64,000 bases of DNA. Origin: Saccharicrinis sp963663905. GTDB taxonomy: Bacteria > Bacteroidota > Bacteroidia > Bacteroidales > Marinilabiliaceae. Under the pieces are notes generated by a model. The model was given only the letters and a program-made list of their open reading frames with translations, searched no databases and was not told where the DNA came from. The translations under genes were made by a program, and so were the position numbers. This document shows positions 9,057 through 19,338 of this stretch, piece after piece. The stretch's first letter is position 1. Every line of letters starts with the position of its first letter. The stretch is from the NCBI GenBank assembly GCA_963663905.2, contig OY760657.1, forward strand, positions 4,340,001 to 4,404,000. The letters run 5' to 3'.

Positions 9057-10547
9057 TTAATCTACATTATCATGTAAATATGGATTATCTCTTATTATTT
9101 TTGTTTTACCGTCTTTACCCTCTGAAATAGTAAATCTCGATACTTTATAATCTTCCTCTTCCTGTACCGGATTTACTTTTACCTTTTTACGCTTATAAGC
9201 TGGAACATTCTCAAGTCTTTCAATATACCTGTCATCTTCCATATCTTCAGGAGAGATACTAAACCGCTCACCAATACCTGTTGCAATCTGACCTCTTTGA
9301 TATTGATTACCTGAAACATATTCCGGCTCTTCAACCTCCTTCTTTTTGGGAGTTGACTTATAGAACATATTAATACGTTCCTCTTTAGCTTTTTCTATCT
9401 GATCGAAGTCAATTACCCTACTTGAGCTTTCTTCTTTATCATCTTTACTTTCATCAAGATCTAATACAATCGGTTCCTCATCAGAATTAAATTCATCTTC
9501 ATTACTATCATCGTCGCCATCTAATGAGAAACGCTGAACTTTAGGCTCATTTCTTTGCGAAAATTCAGCAATATTTCGAGTATTAAATCCGGTGGCAATA
9601 ATAGTTACATTAACCTGATCCTGAAGATTATCATCACTTCCTGTTCCCCAAATAATTGAAGCACTAGAACCTACTGTTTCCTGAACAAAATCAGTAACCT
9701 CACCTACCTCATCCATTGTTATTTCATCAACTCCGGAGGTTATATTCAGAAGAATATTTTTGGCTCCTCTTATATCATTGCTATTTAACAATGGTGATTC
9801 TAAAGCTTGCTGAATAGCCATAAGTGCTCTATTTTCACCCGACGCTGTTGAGCTACCCATGATAGCAACACCACTATTCTTCATAACAGTTTCAACATCG
9901 GCAAAGTCGACGTTTATATAACCGTGGACAGTAATTATTTCAGCAATACCTTTGGCGGCTGTAGATAAAACATCATCTGCTTTAGAGAAGGCGTTGGATA
10001 ATTTTAAATCTCCATACATCTCTCTTAACTTCTCATTATTAATTACCAAAAGAGAATCAACATTTTTCTCCATTTCAGCAATTCCATCAAGAGCCTGATT
10101 AATTCTAACTTTACCTTCAAACCTAAACGGAATAGTAACAATACCCACTGTTAGTATCCCCATATCTCTGGCAGCTTTAGCAATGATAGGAGCAGCTCCG
10201 GTACCGGTACCACCTCCCATACCTGCAGTAATAAATACCATTCGGGTATTATCCTGAAGTACTTTTTCAATATCTACTAGATTCTCAATTGCAGCCTGCT
10301 TACCTATTTCTGGTTTATTTCCGGCACCTCGACCTTCAGTCAGGGAATCCCCTAATTGAATTTTTACAGGAACCGGACTATTCTGCAAAGCCTGGTCATC
10401 CGTATTACATACTAAGAAATTAACATCCTTAATGCCCTGATTGAACATGTGATTTACCGCATTACTACCTCCTCCACCAACGCCAATTACTTTAATAATA
10501 CAGTTTTGGTTTTCAGGCATTTCAAAACTCATCAAATCATCATTCAT
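9057..10547 (-). CDS. ftsZ: Cell division GTPase FtsZ
   Basis: 496 aa. FtsZ polymerises into the division Z-ring. The core is complete: GVGGGGSNAVNHM near 22-34, the tubulin signature GMGGGTGTG at 109-117, and the T7 synergy loop NVDFADVETVM near 212. A long acidic, disordered linker (residues ~330-470) makes the protein longer than the usual ~380-430 aa, as is common in Bacteroidota. It lies 38 nt downstream of ftsA in the canonical ftsQ-ftsA-ftsZ order. Confidence 0.98.
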   Translation of the reverse strand: MNDDLMSFEMPENQNCIIKVIGVGGGGSNAVNHMFNQGIKDVNFLVCNTDDQALQNSPVPVKIQLGDSLTEGRGAGNKPEIGKQAAIENLVDIEKVLQDNTRMVFITAGMGGGTGTGAAPIIAKAARDMGILTVGIVTIPFRFEGKVRINQALDGIAEMEKNVDSLLVINNEKLREMYGDLKLSNAFSKADDVLSTAAKGIAEIITVHGYINVDFADVETVMKNSGVAIMGSSTASGENRALMAIQQALESPLLNSNDIRGAKNILLNITSGVDEITMDEVGEVTDFVQETVGSSASIIWGTGSDDNLQDQVNVTIIATGFNTRNIAEFSQRNEPKVQRFSLDGDDDSNEDEFNSDEEPIVLDLDESKDDKEESSSRVIDFDQIEKAKEERINMFYKSTPKKKEVEEPEYVSGNQYQRGQIATGIGERFSISPEDMEDDRYIERLENVPAYKRKKVKVNPVQEEEDYKVSRFTISEGKDGKTKIIRDNPYLHDNVD

Positions 10548-10585
10548 GTCAATATACCTTTCTTATTTTTATTTGTGTTGCGAAA

Positions 10586-11929
10586 TTACATTTCAACATC
10601 TTTCTCATCAAAGATTCCGGCAAATGTTTTTTTCAAATTTCCAAACAGATCACCTGTTGTATACTCGGTCTTCTCTTTTTTCTTTTTTTCTTTTTTAGGA
10701 GAAGAAACTTTGCGTTGTGGCTCAACTTCCTCTTCAAATTCTTCCGGAAACAGTTTTTGCTCAACAACCGTTTTAACAGGATTTTCAAGCGCTGTTAGCA
10801 ATAAACCAATACTTGTTGCATACATAGGCATTTTTGCCTCTTCAAGATGCATTGCTCTTATATTTTTATTGGGTAAACCAATACGAACTTCTAGACCGGT
10901 TCGATATTTAACCAATTTTGAAAGATTCTTTAATAATGCACCACCACCAGTAATTACAATACCAGCACCTAATCTATCATATAATTTAGAGCTCTCTATT
11001 TGGTACATAACATAATCAATGATTTCCTCCATCCTGGCCTGAATGATGTAAGCCAAAGATTTAAAAGATATTTCTTTTGGTTCCCAACCTTCAATACCAG
11101 GAATGGTTACTACCATATCTTCTCTTTCCAAATCACCTAAAGCAGATCCGAACTGAGTTTTCAATGATTCAGCTTGTTTTGCTAATACTGCACATCCTTC
11201 CTTAACGTCAGAAGTAACTACATTTCCTCCGAATGGAATAACAGCAGTATGCTGAATCATTCCATCATAAAAAATAGCCACATCAGTTGTACCACCACCA
11301 ATATCAACAAGCACAACTCCGGCTTCTTTTTCTTCTTCTGTAAGAACAGCACGCGCAGAAGCCATAGGCTCAAGAAACAATTGATTTAATTTCAAGCCTA
11401 CTCTGTTAATGCACTTTTCAATGTTGTTAACAGATGCAATACGACCTAAAACAATATGGTAATTGCCTTCTAGCCTACGTCCAGACATACCGATAGGATT
11501 TTTAACCCCGGCTTCATTATCTACAACATAGTCCTGAGCAAATACATGTAAGATATTTTCACCCGCTTCCAAAGGAATTTTGAAATTATCCTTATACAAG
11601 TGATCTACATCAAACTGGGTAATTTCCATATTGGTTTCAATATATCGATAACCTCTGTTTTGGAGACTCTTAATATGCTGACCAGCTATACCAACATATA
11701 CATCGGTTAACTTGACTCCATATTTCGATTCAAGATTAAATACAACATCTTTTATCGCACCTACAGTTTCTTCGATATTAAGAACTACCCCACGTTTCAC
11801 TCCCGTAGAGGGTACTTTTTCAATACCTACAATCTGTAATTCCCCATTGTCATTCTTACGTCCAACAACAGCTACAATCTTGGTGGTTCCGATGTCTAAC
11901 GCAGCAATTAAATTGGATTGGTTATTCAT
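10586..11929 (-). CDS. ftsA: Cell division protein FtsA
   Basis: 447 aa. FtsA is an actin-like ATPase that tethers FtsZ to the membrane. Motifs: phosphate-1 ALDIGTTKIVAVVG at ~10-23, phosphate-2 VLVDIGGGTTDVAIF, and adenosine motif IVITGGGALLKNL. The C-terminal extension is rich in Lys/Glu (KKEKKKKEKTEYTTG), ending in a short hydrophobic/basic tail where the membrane-targeting helix is expected. It lies between ftsQ (4-nt gap) and ftsZ. Confidence 0.97.
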   Translation of the reverse strand: MNNQSNLIAALDIGTTKIVAVVGRKNDNGELQIVGIEKVPSTGVKRGVVLNIEETVGAIKDVVFNLESKYGVKLTDVYVGIAGQHIKSLQNRGYRYIETNMEITQFDVDHLYKDNFKIPLEAGENILHVFAQDYVVDNEAGVKNPIGMSGRRLEGNYHIVLGRIASVNNIEKCINRVGLKLNQLFLEPMASARAVLTEEEKEAGVVLVDIGGGTTDVAIFYDGMIQHTAVIPFGGNVVTSDVKEGCAVLAKQAESLKTQFGSALGDLEREDMVVTIPGIEGWEPKEISFKSLAYIIQARMEEIIDYVMYQIESSKLYDRLGAGIVITGGGALLKNLSKLVKYRTGLEVRIGLPNKNIRAMHLEEAKMPMYATSIGLLLTALENPVKTVVEQKLFPEEFEEEVEPQRKVSSPKKEKKKKEKTEYTTGDLFGNLKKTFAGIFDEKDVEM

Positions 11930-11933
11930 AATA

Positions 11934-12677
11934 TCATTGTTTTGTACAAATTATTTGACCTTCGTATTTTAAATTAATTTCTTTGTAATTATTCCATTCT
12001 CTGGGATGTAAACCCTTTGTATACAAAGCATATAAATGCTCCATTTTAATGGGATAATCTTTTAGTGATCCTAAATATATAATCTGATCACCAACTCTGG
12101 GAGCCAAAGAAAACTCACCATTTTCCTCTACATATATTTGTTCTATCTGAGCATTCCAGAAAGAATCATGAATAATGTATTTTGCAAAATCCAGTACTTT
12201 ATTCAAACTATCTAGCTTATTTACATGTCCGCTCAATACTAATGTATGAGAAGTATATTGATCAAAAAGCGACATCTTATTACCTGACTCATCCAAATAA
12301 TAAGAATCATACCCGGAAAAAACTCTTAATATCGGTTTCTTTTGACCAACAAAAACATTTAACTGACCTCCAATTGTATAATAAGCCTCACACTCATTAA
12401 TAGCCTCATGCTTTTTAAGGAATGTTTCTATTTCTTCGCAATTTACATCTTCAACTGCAGCACCTAACAAACGTGGATACTTATTCAAAATAATGCTTCG
12501 AATCTGCTCCGATGTAACAAATTGAAAAGAAGTACTATCTTTAACTTCAACCTTAACCTGAGAGCAAACAACACTATCCTTTCCTTGTGCTACAAATGAA
12601 AATACTACCGGGAAAAACGCCAGTAATATTGACCATAGAATAATATTTTTAACTTTTTGTATTTTCATTATCTGCAC
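11934..12677 (-). CDS. ftsQ: Cell division protein FtsQ
   Basis: 247 aa. A single N-terminal TM helix (IILWSILLAFFPVVFSFVA) is followed by a periplasmic POTRA-like region (FVTSEQIRSIILNKYPRLLGAAVEDVNCEEIETFLKK is read in two overlapping parts) and a beta domain (YYLDESGNKMSLF). FtsQ bridges early and late divisome proteins with FtsL and FtsB. Sequence conservation is low in this family. The identification rests on topology plus its place between murC and ftsA. Confidence 0.88.
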   Translation of the reverse strand: MQIMKIQKVKNIILWSILLAFFPVVFSFVAQGKDSVVCSQVKVEVKDSTSFQFVTSEQIRSIILNKYPRLLGAAVEDVNCEEIETFLKKHEAINECEAYYTIGGQLNVFVGQKKPILRVFSGYDSYYLDESGNKMSLFDQYTSHTLVLSGHVNKLDSLNKVLDFAKYIIHDSFWNAQIEQIYVEENGEFSLAPRVGDQIIYLGSLKDYPIKMEHLYALYTKGLHPREWNNYKEINLKYEGQIICTKQ

Positions 12678-12810
12678 ACTCTCTTTTAATCTCTTAAATA
12701 TAAACCTATTAACAAATTATCCACAATCACTCATCTCTTATTTATAAACATTTACCAAAAATTTATTAACGATTTATTAAAAATCAATTCCAGTATTTGT
12801 AAACTACATT

Positions 12811-14199
12811 CTATATTTTGAATTTTTCCTGATAACGCAATGTTAGTTTATCAATTTCTTTATCAATATCACCAGCTCCCATCATCAATAAAACTTCAGG
12901 ATTTTGAACCTCAATTTCGTCAAACAATTTATCCTTTGATGATAATTTTTTATTCTCTAATTCAACCAGATTCAGTATCATTAAAGAGGTAACACCCTCC
13001 ATAGGCAACTCTCTGGCGGGATAGATATCCAACATAATCAGCTCATCCAATAAACTTAAACTATGCGCAAACTCTTGATGAAAATCATTTGTTCTTGAGA
13101 ATAAATGAGGCTGAAAAACACCTGTAACTTTTTTACCAGGATATAATGACCGAACAGACTTTATTGTTGCTTTAATTTCTTCAGGATGATGCGCATAATC
13201 ATCTATTAAAATAAAATCATCTGTTTTAAGTCTTATATCAAACCGCCTTCTGATTCCTTTAAATTCCGGAAGTGACTTTTTTATTTCTTCATAAGAAACA
13301 CCTGATAAAAATGCAGCTGCACATGCTCCAACGGCATTCTCAACATTAACCAAAGCAGGTACACCTAATTTAAGTTCTAATAATTTTTGATTAGGTGTAA
13401 TCAAATCAAAAACATACAAACCATTATCCAATCGAATATTTTCTGCGTAAAAATCGGCCTTACTATTATTTATAGAGTATGTATATTTCATAACTCCTTC
13501 TTGGGCATTAAGAGGTAAATCAATTTCAAATTTAGACAACAAAATACCTCCTTCTTTTACCAAAGACGCAAACTCCTTAAATGACTCCTTTACAGAAGAA
13601 TCATCACCGTAAATATCCAAATGATCAGCATCAGCAGAAGATATCAAAGCCAGGTATGGTTTTAGCTGTAAAAAAGACCGATCAAATTCATCAGCCTCCA
13701 AAACCACATAATCTGAACTTTCTGATAAAAGTAAATTGGTTTTATAGTTCTGAGAAACTCCACCTAAGAAAGCACTACAATCCACTTTTGATTGTTTCAA
13801 CAAATGAGAAATCATTGTTGATATAGTAGTTTTCCCATGGGTCCCTGCTACACAAACACCTTTATGTTCTTGTGTTAACAAACCCAACACCTGCGACCTT
13901 TTTTTAACCTCAAATCCATTATTCAAAAAATAATTCAATTCGATATGATCTTTAGGAATAGCAGGAGTAAATACAACTAAGGTCTTATCTGAGCTTAAAA
14001 ATTCTTCTTTAATTAATGCTATATTATCCTCAAAGTGAATTCCAATCCCTTCTTTTTCAAGTTCAGACGTCAATAAGGTTGGAGTACGATCATACCCCTC
14101 AACAAAGTATCCATTAGAATGAAAATACCTTGCCAGGGCACTCATTCCAATACCTCCAATACCTACAAAATAAACACTTTGAATATTATCTAAATTCAT
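12811..14199 (-). CDS. murC: UDP-N-acetylmuramate--L-alanine ligase
   Basis: 462 aa. Adds L-Ala to UDP-MurNAc, the first amino-acid step of the peptidoglycan stem. Rossmann motif FVGIGGIGMSALA (11-23), ATP-binding GTHGKTT (119-125), and the conserved central LEADEFDRSFL and IDDYAHHPEEI of Mur ligases. It overlaps the murG stop by 4 nt. A 133-nt gap separates it from ftsQ, so ftsQAZ may have an extra internal promoter. Confidence 0.97.
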   Translation of the reverse strand: MNLDNIQSVYFVGIGGIGMSALARYFHSNGYFVEGYDRTPTLLTSELEKEGIGIHFEDNIALIKEEFLSSDKTLVVFTPAIPKDHIELNYFLNNGFEVKKRSQVLGLLTQEHKGVCVAGTHGKTTISTMISHLLKQSKVDCSAFLGGVSQNYKTNLLLSESSDYVVLEADEFDRSFLQLKPYLALISSADADHLDIYGDDSSVKESFKEFASLVKEGGILLSKFEIDLPLNAQEGVMKYTYSINNSKADFYAENIRLDNGLYVFDLITPNQKLLELKLGVPALVNVENAVGACAAAFLSGVSYEEIKKSLPEFKGIRRRFDIRLKTDDFILIDDYAHHPEEIKATIKSVRSLYPGKKVTGVFQPHLFSRTNDFHQEFAHSLSLLDELIMLDIYPARELPMEGVTSLMILNLVELENKKLSSKDKLFDEIEVQNPEVLLMMGAGDIDKEIDKLTLRYQEKFKI

Positions 14200-15278
14200 T
14201 TTACCAATTTCAATAGTTCATCAACAATTTCATTTGCTGCATCAGGCTTAGCAAACTTGGTTACATTTTGCATCAATACAGATCTTTTCTCCTCATCCTT
14301 TATCAACCCTACAACTTCCTGAACCAGTTTTTCTTTAACCTCACCATCCTTTACCATCAAAGCAGCATCTTCTTTTACTAAGGACATCGCATTCTTTGTC
14401 TGATGATCTTCCGACACATTAGGCGAAGGAACATATATAGCAGCTTTTTTTAATAATGCCATTTCAGATATAGAAGATGCTCCAGCTCTTGAAACCACTA
14501 CATCTGCTAAAGTAAAGGCAGCCTCCATTTTATCAACAAAAGCCAATATTTTAAGGTCATCACTCTCTTGAACCTGTGATTTTATTTGATCGTAATAGTA
14601 TTTTCCGGTTTGCCATATTAACTGAACACCTTCATCGATAAACTTTTGATAGTTAGCTTGAATCCCTTCATTAATTGTTCTGGCACCCAGACTACCACCA
14701 GTAACAAAAACCACTTTTTTATCAGGATCTAATCCAAAATATTTAGCAGCTTCAACTCTATCTGTTTCTTTTAGTAAATTCTGACGAACAGGATTCCCTG
14801 TTAAAACAATCTTTTCTACCGGAAAGAATCTTTCCATTTCAGGATAAGCAACACAAATCTTATTTACTTTTTTTGAAAGTATACGATTTGTTACTCCCGG
14901 AAAAGAATTTTGCTCTTGTATAATACTTGGAATATTTTTGTTTGAGGCCACTCTTAAAACTGGTCCACTTGCATATCCACCAACCCCTACTACAACATCA
15001 GGATTAAAATCTTTAACAACCTTACGAGCCTTTAACATACTTGCTGCAAGCTTGAAAAAAAAAGTCAAGTTTTTATAAGTCAATCTTCTCTGAAATCCGG
15101 CTACAGGTAAACCTACAATTTTGTATCCTGCTGCAGGAACCTTCTCCATCTCCATTTTCCCCTCAGCTCCAACAAATAAAATTTCAGTTGAAGCATCACG
15201 CTCCATTAAAGCATTTGCTATGGATATTGCAGGGAAAATATGACCTCCGGTTCCACCTCCACTTATAATTACTTTCAT
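14196..15278 (-). CDS. murG: Undecaprenyl-PP-MurNAc-pentapeptide GlcNAc transferase
   Basis: 360 aa. MurG converts lipid I to lipid II at the inner face of the membrane. GT28 features: N-terminal GGGTGGHIFPAISIA, the membrane-association patch around FQRRLTYKNL, VTGGSLGARTINE at the nucleotide site, and SRAGASSISEMALLKKAAIYVP in the C-terminal UDP-GlcNAc domain. It ends by overlapping murC, and a 122-nt gap separates it from ftsW. Confidence 0.97.
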   Translation of the reverse strand: MKVIISGGGTGGHIFPAISIANALMERDASTEILFVGAEGKMEMEKVPAAGYKIVGLPVAGFQRRLTYKNLTFFFKLAASMLKARKVVKDFNPDVVVGVGGYASGPVLRVASNKNIPSIIQEQNSFPGVTNRILSKKVNKICVAYPEMERFFPVEKIVLTGNPVRQNLLKETDRVEAAKYFGLDPDKKVVFVTGGSLGARTINEGIQANYQKFIDEGVQLIWQTGKYYYDQIKSQVQESDDLKILAFVDKMEAAFTLADVVVSRAGASSISEMALLKKAAIYVPSPNVSEDHQTKNAMSLVKEDAALMVKDGEVKEKLVQEVVGLIKDEEKRSVLMQNVTKFAKPDAANEIVDELLKLVK

Positions 15279-15400
15279 ATGATTATAATTTACTTATTAT
15301 TTGTCATATGGAACTCACCATCTTAATCATCCTCAAACCTGAGGATTATCTAATAATGGCTCGTTTCATTACTTTTAGATTAAAGATTAAATATTTCTTC

Positions 15401-16591
15401 TTAAGAATAAGCTTCTTGCTTAGCTTCTTCTTTTAACCTTTGAGCCTCTTCCATATTATTTCTACTCACACTTAAAATCGCTCCCATAGCTACACAAGTA
15501 AATAAAATAGATGTACCCCCCATACTCACCAAGGGTAATGGTTGCCCTGTTACCGGGAATATACCAACCGCAACTCCCATATTAAAGAATCCCTGAAACA
15601 CCAAGAGGTAAGCTAGTCCAATTGCCAAGAACGCAGGAAATGTTCTGGTACTACCTCTTACAATAACACCAGCTCTAAACAGGAATACTACGTAACACAT
15701 TATAATTAAGATTGCGCCTATTGCACCCCATTCTTCAACGATTATTGCAAAAATAAAATCACTATACGGATGCGGTAAAAAATTACGTTGCTTACTATTA
15801 CCCGGACCTTTACCCAAAATACCTCCTGTGGCTACAGCCATCTGAGACATACGAGCCTGATAATTTCCATCAGAATCATCCTCAACGCCTTCTCCACCCA
15901 TAAAATTTTCAATACGGGTTTTCCAGGTTTCAGCTCTATGTAAAAAAGGTAAATATGGTGATGCTAAAATCATCAACGTTACAAACACAACTGCGACACC
16001 AATCGTCCCTAACAAAAATTTTATTGGCACACGTCCTACAAACATCATTAAAAAGGCTATAAAACCAATTAAAAAAGCAGTTGAAAAATCCTCAGTAAAA
16101 ATGAGACCACAAACTAATCCCACATAGATCATTATAGGTTTAAATGCATCACGCGCACCATAATCTGCATCCTGATGTCGCGCCAAAGTACGAGCTATAT
16201 AAATTATCAAAGCTAACTTAGCTAACTCCGATGGCTGAAAAGATAAACCAATGCCTGGTACCGTTAACCAACGAGAAGCCTGATTCAAACTCATCCCGGT
16301 AGCTAAAGTAATGAACAATAACACAATTGACACCCAAAGGAGTATCTTGGAATATTTAGCAAACACTTTATAATCCAACTGATGAATCCCCCATATTAAT
16401 CCAATACCCACCAATAAAAACACAAAGTGTTTAAACATATAATAGTAGGTATTACCACCCTGATATTTATAAGCCAACGATCCTGTTGAACTATAAACAG
16501 CCAATAAAGATATGGCTGCAAGTACAGCAATCACAACCCATAAGATTGGATCTCCTTTAAAATATTTTTGTAATGCAGCTTTTAATCCCAT
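15401..16591 (-). CDS. ftsW: Septal peptidoglycan polymerase FtsW
   Basis: 396 aa, SEDS family with about ten TM helices. FtsW polymerises glycan from lipid II together with its partner transpeptidase (FtsI, encoded upstream). Typical motifs: ASRWLTVPGIGLSFQPSELAKLALIIYIA, then EDFSTAFLIGFIAFLMMFVG, GKGPGNSKQRNFLPHPYSDFIFAIIVEEWG, and FNMGVAVGIFPVTGQPLPLVSMGGTS. Only 1 nt separates it from the murD stop. The dcw position favours FtsW over RodA. Confidence 0.96.
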   Translation of the reverse strand: MGLKAALQKYFKGDPILWVVIAVLAAISLLAVYSSTGSLAYKYQGGNTYYYMFKHFVFLLVGIGLIWGIHQLDYKVFAKYSKILLWVSIVLLFITLATGMSLNQASRWLTVPGIGLSFQPSELAKLALIIYIARTLARHQDADYGARDAFKPIMIYVGLVCGLIFTEDFSTAFLIGFIAFLMMFVGRVPIKFLLGTIGVAVVFVTLMILASPYLPFLHRAETWKTRIENFMGGEGVEDDSDGNYQARMSQMAVATGGILGKGPGNSKQRNFLPHPYSDFIFAIIVEEWGAIGAILIIMCYVVFLFRAGVIVRGSTRTFPAFLAIGLAYLLVFQGFFNMGVAVGIFPVTGQPLPLVSMGGTSILFTCVAMGAILSVSRNNMEEAQRLKEEAKQEAYS

Positions 16592-16592
16592 A

Positions 16593-17933
16593 TTACAAGT
16601 TTCTTACACACTCTTTAAACAATCTTCCTCTTTGCTCGTAATTATCAAATAAATCAAAACTGGCACATGCCGGAGACAACAATATTGTATTTCCTTTTTC
16701 ACCTAAATAATAAGCAGATTTTACAGCCTCTTCCATTGAACCTGTTTCTACAATTGTGGGGATAACACCTTCAAAACTAGCTTTCAACTTTTCATTATCA
16801 ACGCCCAAACAAATAAGGGCTTTCACTTTTTGAGAAGCTAAATCTTTAAGTTCATTATAATCATTCCCCTTATCAACTCCACCTGCAATCCAGATCACAT
16901 CAGTCTTCATGCTTTCCAGAGCATACCAGGTAGAATTAACATTAGTAGCTTTTGAATCATTGATAAACTCCATTCCCCTTACAGAAAGAACTCTCTCCAA
17001 ACGATGTTCTACCCCTTTAAAGCTGGTAAGACATTCTCTTATAGAAGGCTTCCTGATTTGAAACAAACGAGCAACAATTCCAGCTGCCATCGTATTGTAA
17101 CGGTTGTGTTGACCTTGAATTGCCAGTTGTTCTGTAAATACACTCATAATATCCTCCTTTACTTTAATTTGGATTTCATCATTATTACAAAAGGCTCCCT
17201 CACTTACCTCAACAAAATTCGAAAACGGAAACCGACGAGCCTTTATATCTCTCTTTGCCAGTTCCTTCATTATATTCTTATCATCCACACAATAAATAAA
17301 AGCATCCTCTTCAGTTTGATTCTGAATAACTCTAAATTTACTTTGGATGTAATTCTCCATTTTATAATCATACCTGTCTAAATGATCAGGTGTGATATTC
17401 ATTAAAACAGCAATATCTGCCTTGAATTGATACATACCATCCAATTGAAAACTACTCAATTCAAGCACATACCATTCTTTATCATCTGCAACAGCAACCT
17501 GACGGGCTAAACTTTGACCAATATTTCCTGCCAAACCAACATTTACACCAGAATTCTTAAGTACATGATAGGTTAAAAGAGTTGTTGTTGTTTTACCATT
17601 ACTTCCGGTAATACATACATATTTTGCCTTACTATATCTTGCTGCAAACTCAATCTCTGAAACAACTTCAATTCCCTTTTCTTTTAGTTCAACAATCATT
17701 GGAACTTTATCTGGAATGCCTGGACTCTTAACCACAATATCTGCCTTAAAAATCTTGTCCTTACTATGTTGTTTCGCCTCATAATCAACACTAACATCTT
17801 CCAATTCTTTTCTGAAATTATCCTTAATCTCAGCCAGATCAGAAACAAATGTTTCAAAGCCTAATTTCTTTGATAGCAATGCAGCACCTACACCACTTTC
17901 ACCAGCACCTAATATGACAACTCTTTTAATCAT
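16593..17933 (-). CDS. murD: UDP-N-acetylmuramoylalanine--D-glutamate ligase
   Basis: 446 aa. Adds D-Glu to UDP-MurNAc-L-Ala. N-terminal Rossmann motif VVILGAGESGVGAALL, ATP-binding GSNGKTT (110-116), the carbamylated-lysine region QSKFRVIQNQ, and the C-terminal domain with FINDSKATNVNSTWYAL and ILLSPACASFDLFDNYEQRG, the MurD signature. It lies between mraY (13 nt) and ftsW. Confidence 0.97.
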   Translation of the reverse strand: MIKRVVILGAGESGVGAALLSKKLGFETFVSDLAEIKDNFRKELEDVSVDYEAKQHSKDKIFKADIVVKSPGIPDKVPMIVELKEKGIEVVSEIEFAARYSKAKYVCITGSNGKTTTTLLTYHVLKNSGVNVGLAGNIGQSLARQVAVADDKEWYVLELSSFQLDGMYQFKADIAVLMNITPDHLDRYDYKMENYIQSKFRVIQNQTEEDAFIYCVDDKNIMKELAKRDIKARRFPFSNFVEVSEGAFCNNDEIQIKVKEDIMSVFTEQLAIQGQHNRYNTMAAGIVARLFQIRKPSIRECLTSFKGVEHRLERVLSVRGMEFINDSKATNVNSTWYALESMKTDVIWIAGGVDKGNDYNELKDLASQKVKALICLGVDNEKLKASFEGVIPTIVETGSMEEAVKSAYYLGEKGNTILLSPACASFDLFDNYEQRGRLFKECVRNL

Positions 17934-17946
17934 CTACTTTTTGCTG

Positions 17947-19179
17947 TTATCTGATTTTTAATGTTACTACAGCTAATACTGCCAATAAAATTCCAACAAT
18001 CCAGAATCTTGTTACAATCTTAGATTCTGTATATCCTTTCTTCTGATAATGATGATGCAAAGGTGCCATCTTAAATACTCTTCGTCCTTCACCATATTTC
18101 TTTTTTGTGTATTTAAACCAGGAAACCTGAATCATTACAGAAATATTCTCAACCAGAAATATTCCACACAAAATAGGAATCAACAATTCTGTTTTTATGA
18201 TGATTGCAAAAACAGCAATTATTCCACCAAGAGTTAAACTACCTGTATCACCCATAAAAACCTGGGCAGGGAATGAGTTATACCATAAAAATCCAATTGT
18301 CGCTCCAATAAATGCTGCCATAAAAATCACGAGCTCTTCAGATTGAGGAATGTACATGATATTTAAATAGTCGGCCCATACCGTATTACTGGAAACATAT
18401 GCCAGTATACCGAGCGTTGTTCCAATTATCGCGGATGTTCCGGTGGCCAATCCATCCAATCCATCCGTCATGTTTGCTCCATTGGAAACCGCAGTAATAA
18501 TAAATATTACAGCAAGAATAAATACAATCCATCCGTAAGAAGCTGCTTTTTCACCCATAAAACTTACGAACCAAGCATAATCAAAACGATTATTCTTCAT
18601 AAAAGGGATTGTTGTTTTTGTAGTTTTAACATCAATAGTAGCAGGTCTAACTTCAGAAGTGCCATCCTCTAACTGAACAACAACAGTTTCGTTTGGTACT
18701 TTTTCCCTAACAACCACCGAGTCGTTTAAATAAAGAGTTAATCCAACAATAAGTCCTAAGCCTATCTGACCCACAATCTTAAATCTTCCGGCAAGACCTT
18801 CTTTATTCTTCTTAAATACCTTGATATAATCATCTAAAAATCCAATAGTTCCCAACCATAAGGTTGCTACAATCATCAGAATCACATACACGTTATCCAA
18901 CTTCCCAAATAGTAAGGTTGGGATAAGAATAGATGCAATAATTATAATACCTCCCATTGTAGGAGTACCCTTTTTCTGATACTGTCCCTCTAAATCAAGA
19001 TCTCTTACAACCTCACCAATTTGCTTTTTCTGAAGTCTTTTAATCACTTGCTTACCAAAAATAGTCCCAATCAACAAGGAGAAGATCACCGCCATTCCCG
19101 ATCGAAATGAGATATATTGAAACATCCCCGCTCCAGGAAAATCAAATTTTTCAAGATATTCGAATAGATAATACAGCAT
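17947..19179 (-). CDS. mraY: Phospho-MurNAc-pentapeptide transferase MraY
   Basis: 410 aa, longer than the ~360-aa E. coli enzyme because of a hydrophilic insertion near residues 155-200 (VPNETVVVQLEDGTSEVRP region), typical of Bacteroidota. MraY makes lipid I from UDP-MurNAc-pentapeptide and undecaprenyl phosphate. Conserved segments: GTPTMGGIIII, FLDDYIKVFKKNKEGL, NGANMTDGLDGLATGT (catalytic Asp cluster), VFMGDTGSLTLGG, and MAPLHHHYQKKGYTE. A 159-nt non-coding gap separates it from murE. Confidence 0.96.
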   Translation of the reverse strand: MLYYLFEYLEKFDFPGAGMFQYISFRSGMAVIFSLLIGTIFGKQVIKRLQKKQIGEVVRDLDLEGQYQKKGTPTMGGIIIIASILIPTLLFGKLDNVYVILMIVATLWLGTIGFLDDYIKVFKKNKEGLAGRFKIVGQIGLGLIVGLTLYLNDSVVVREKVPNETVVVQLEDGTSEVRPATIDVKTTKTTIPFMKNNRFDYAWFVSFMGEKAASYGWIVFILAVIFIITAVSNGANMTDGLDGLATGTSAIIGTTLGILAYVSSNTVWADYLNIMYIPQSEELVIFMAAFIGATIGFLWYNSFPAQVFMGDTGSLTLGGIIAVFAIIIKTELLIPILCGIFLVENISVMIQVSWFKYTKKKYGEGRRVFKMAPLHHHYQKKGYTESKIVTRFWIVGILLAVLAVVTLKIR

Positions 19180-19338
19180 TTATATTTAGATATTAAAAAT
19201 ATTAGACAATTTGTTAATTTAGATTTTAGACAAAAGATAATAGACAAAAGAAACATTTACATGACGTTGAATCTGAACACTAAATACTTCTTTTCTTTTT
19301 CTCATAAGTCTATCTTAAAAGTTTATTAATTATTATTA
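19180..19338 (-). other. Gap between murE and mraY
   Basis: A non-coding stretch inside an otherwise tight operon. It contains a short direct repeat TAGACAAAAGATAA/TAGACAAAAGAAA around 19,226-19,253. I see no promoter or terminator that I would defend. Confidence 0.3.

Noticed and set aside
17004..17381. 125-aa frame opposite murD, and similar long frames opposite ftsZ, ftsA, dcw and transglutaminase genes
   Set aside because: Shadows of conserved genes on the other strand; AT-rich low-complexity translation and no ribosome-binding or promoter context.
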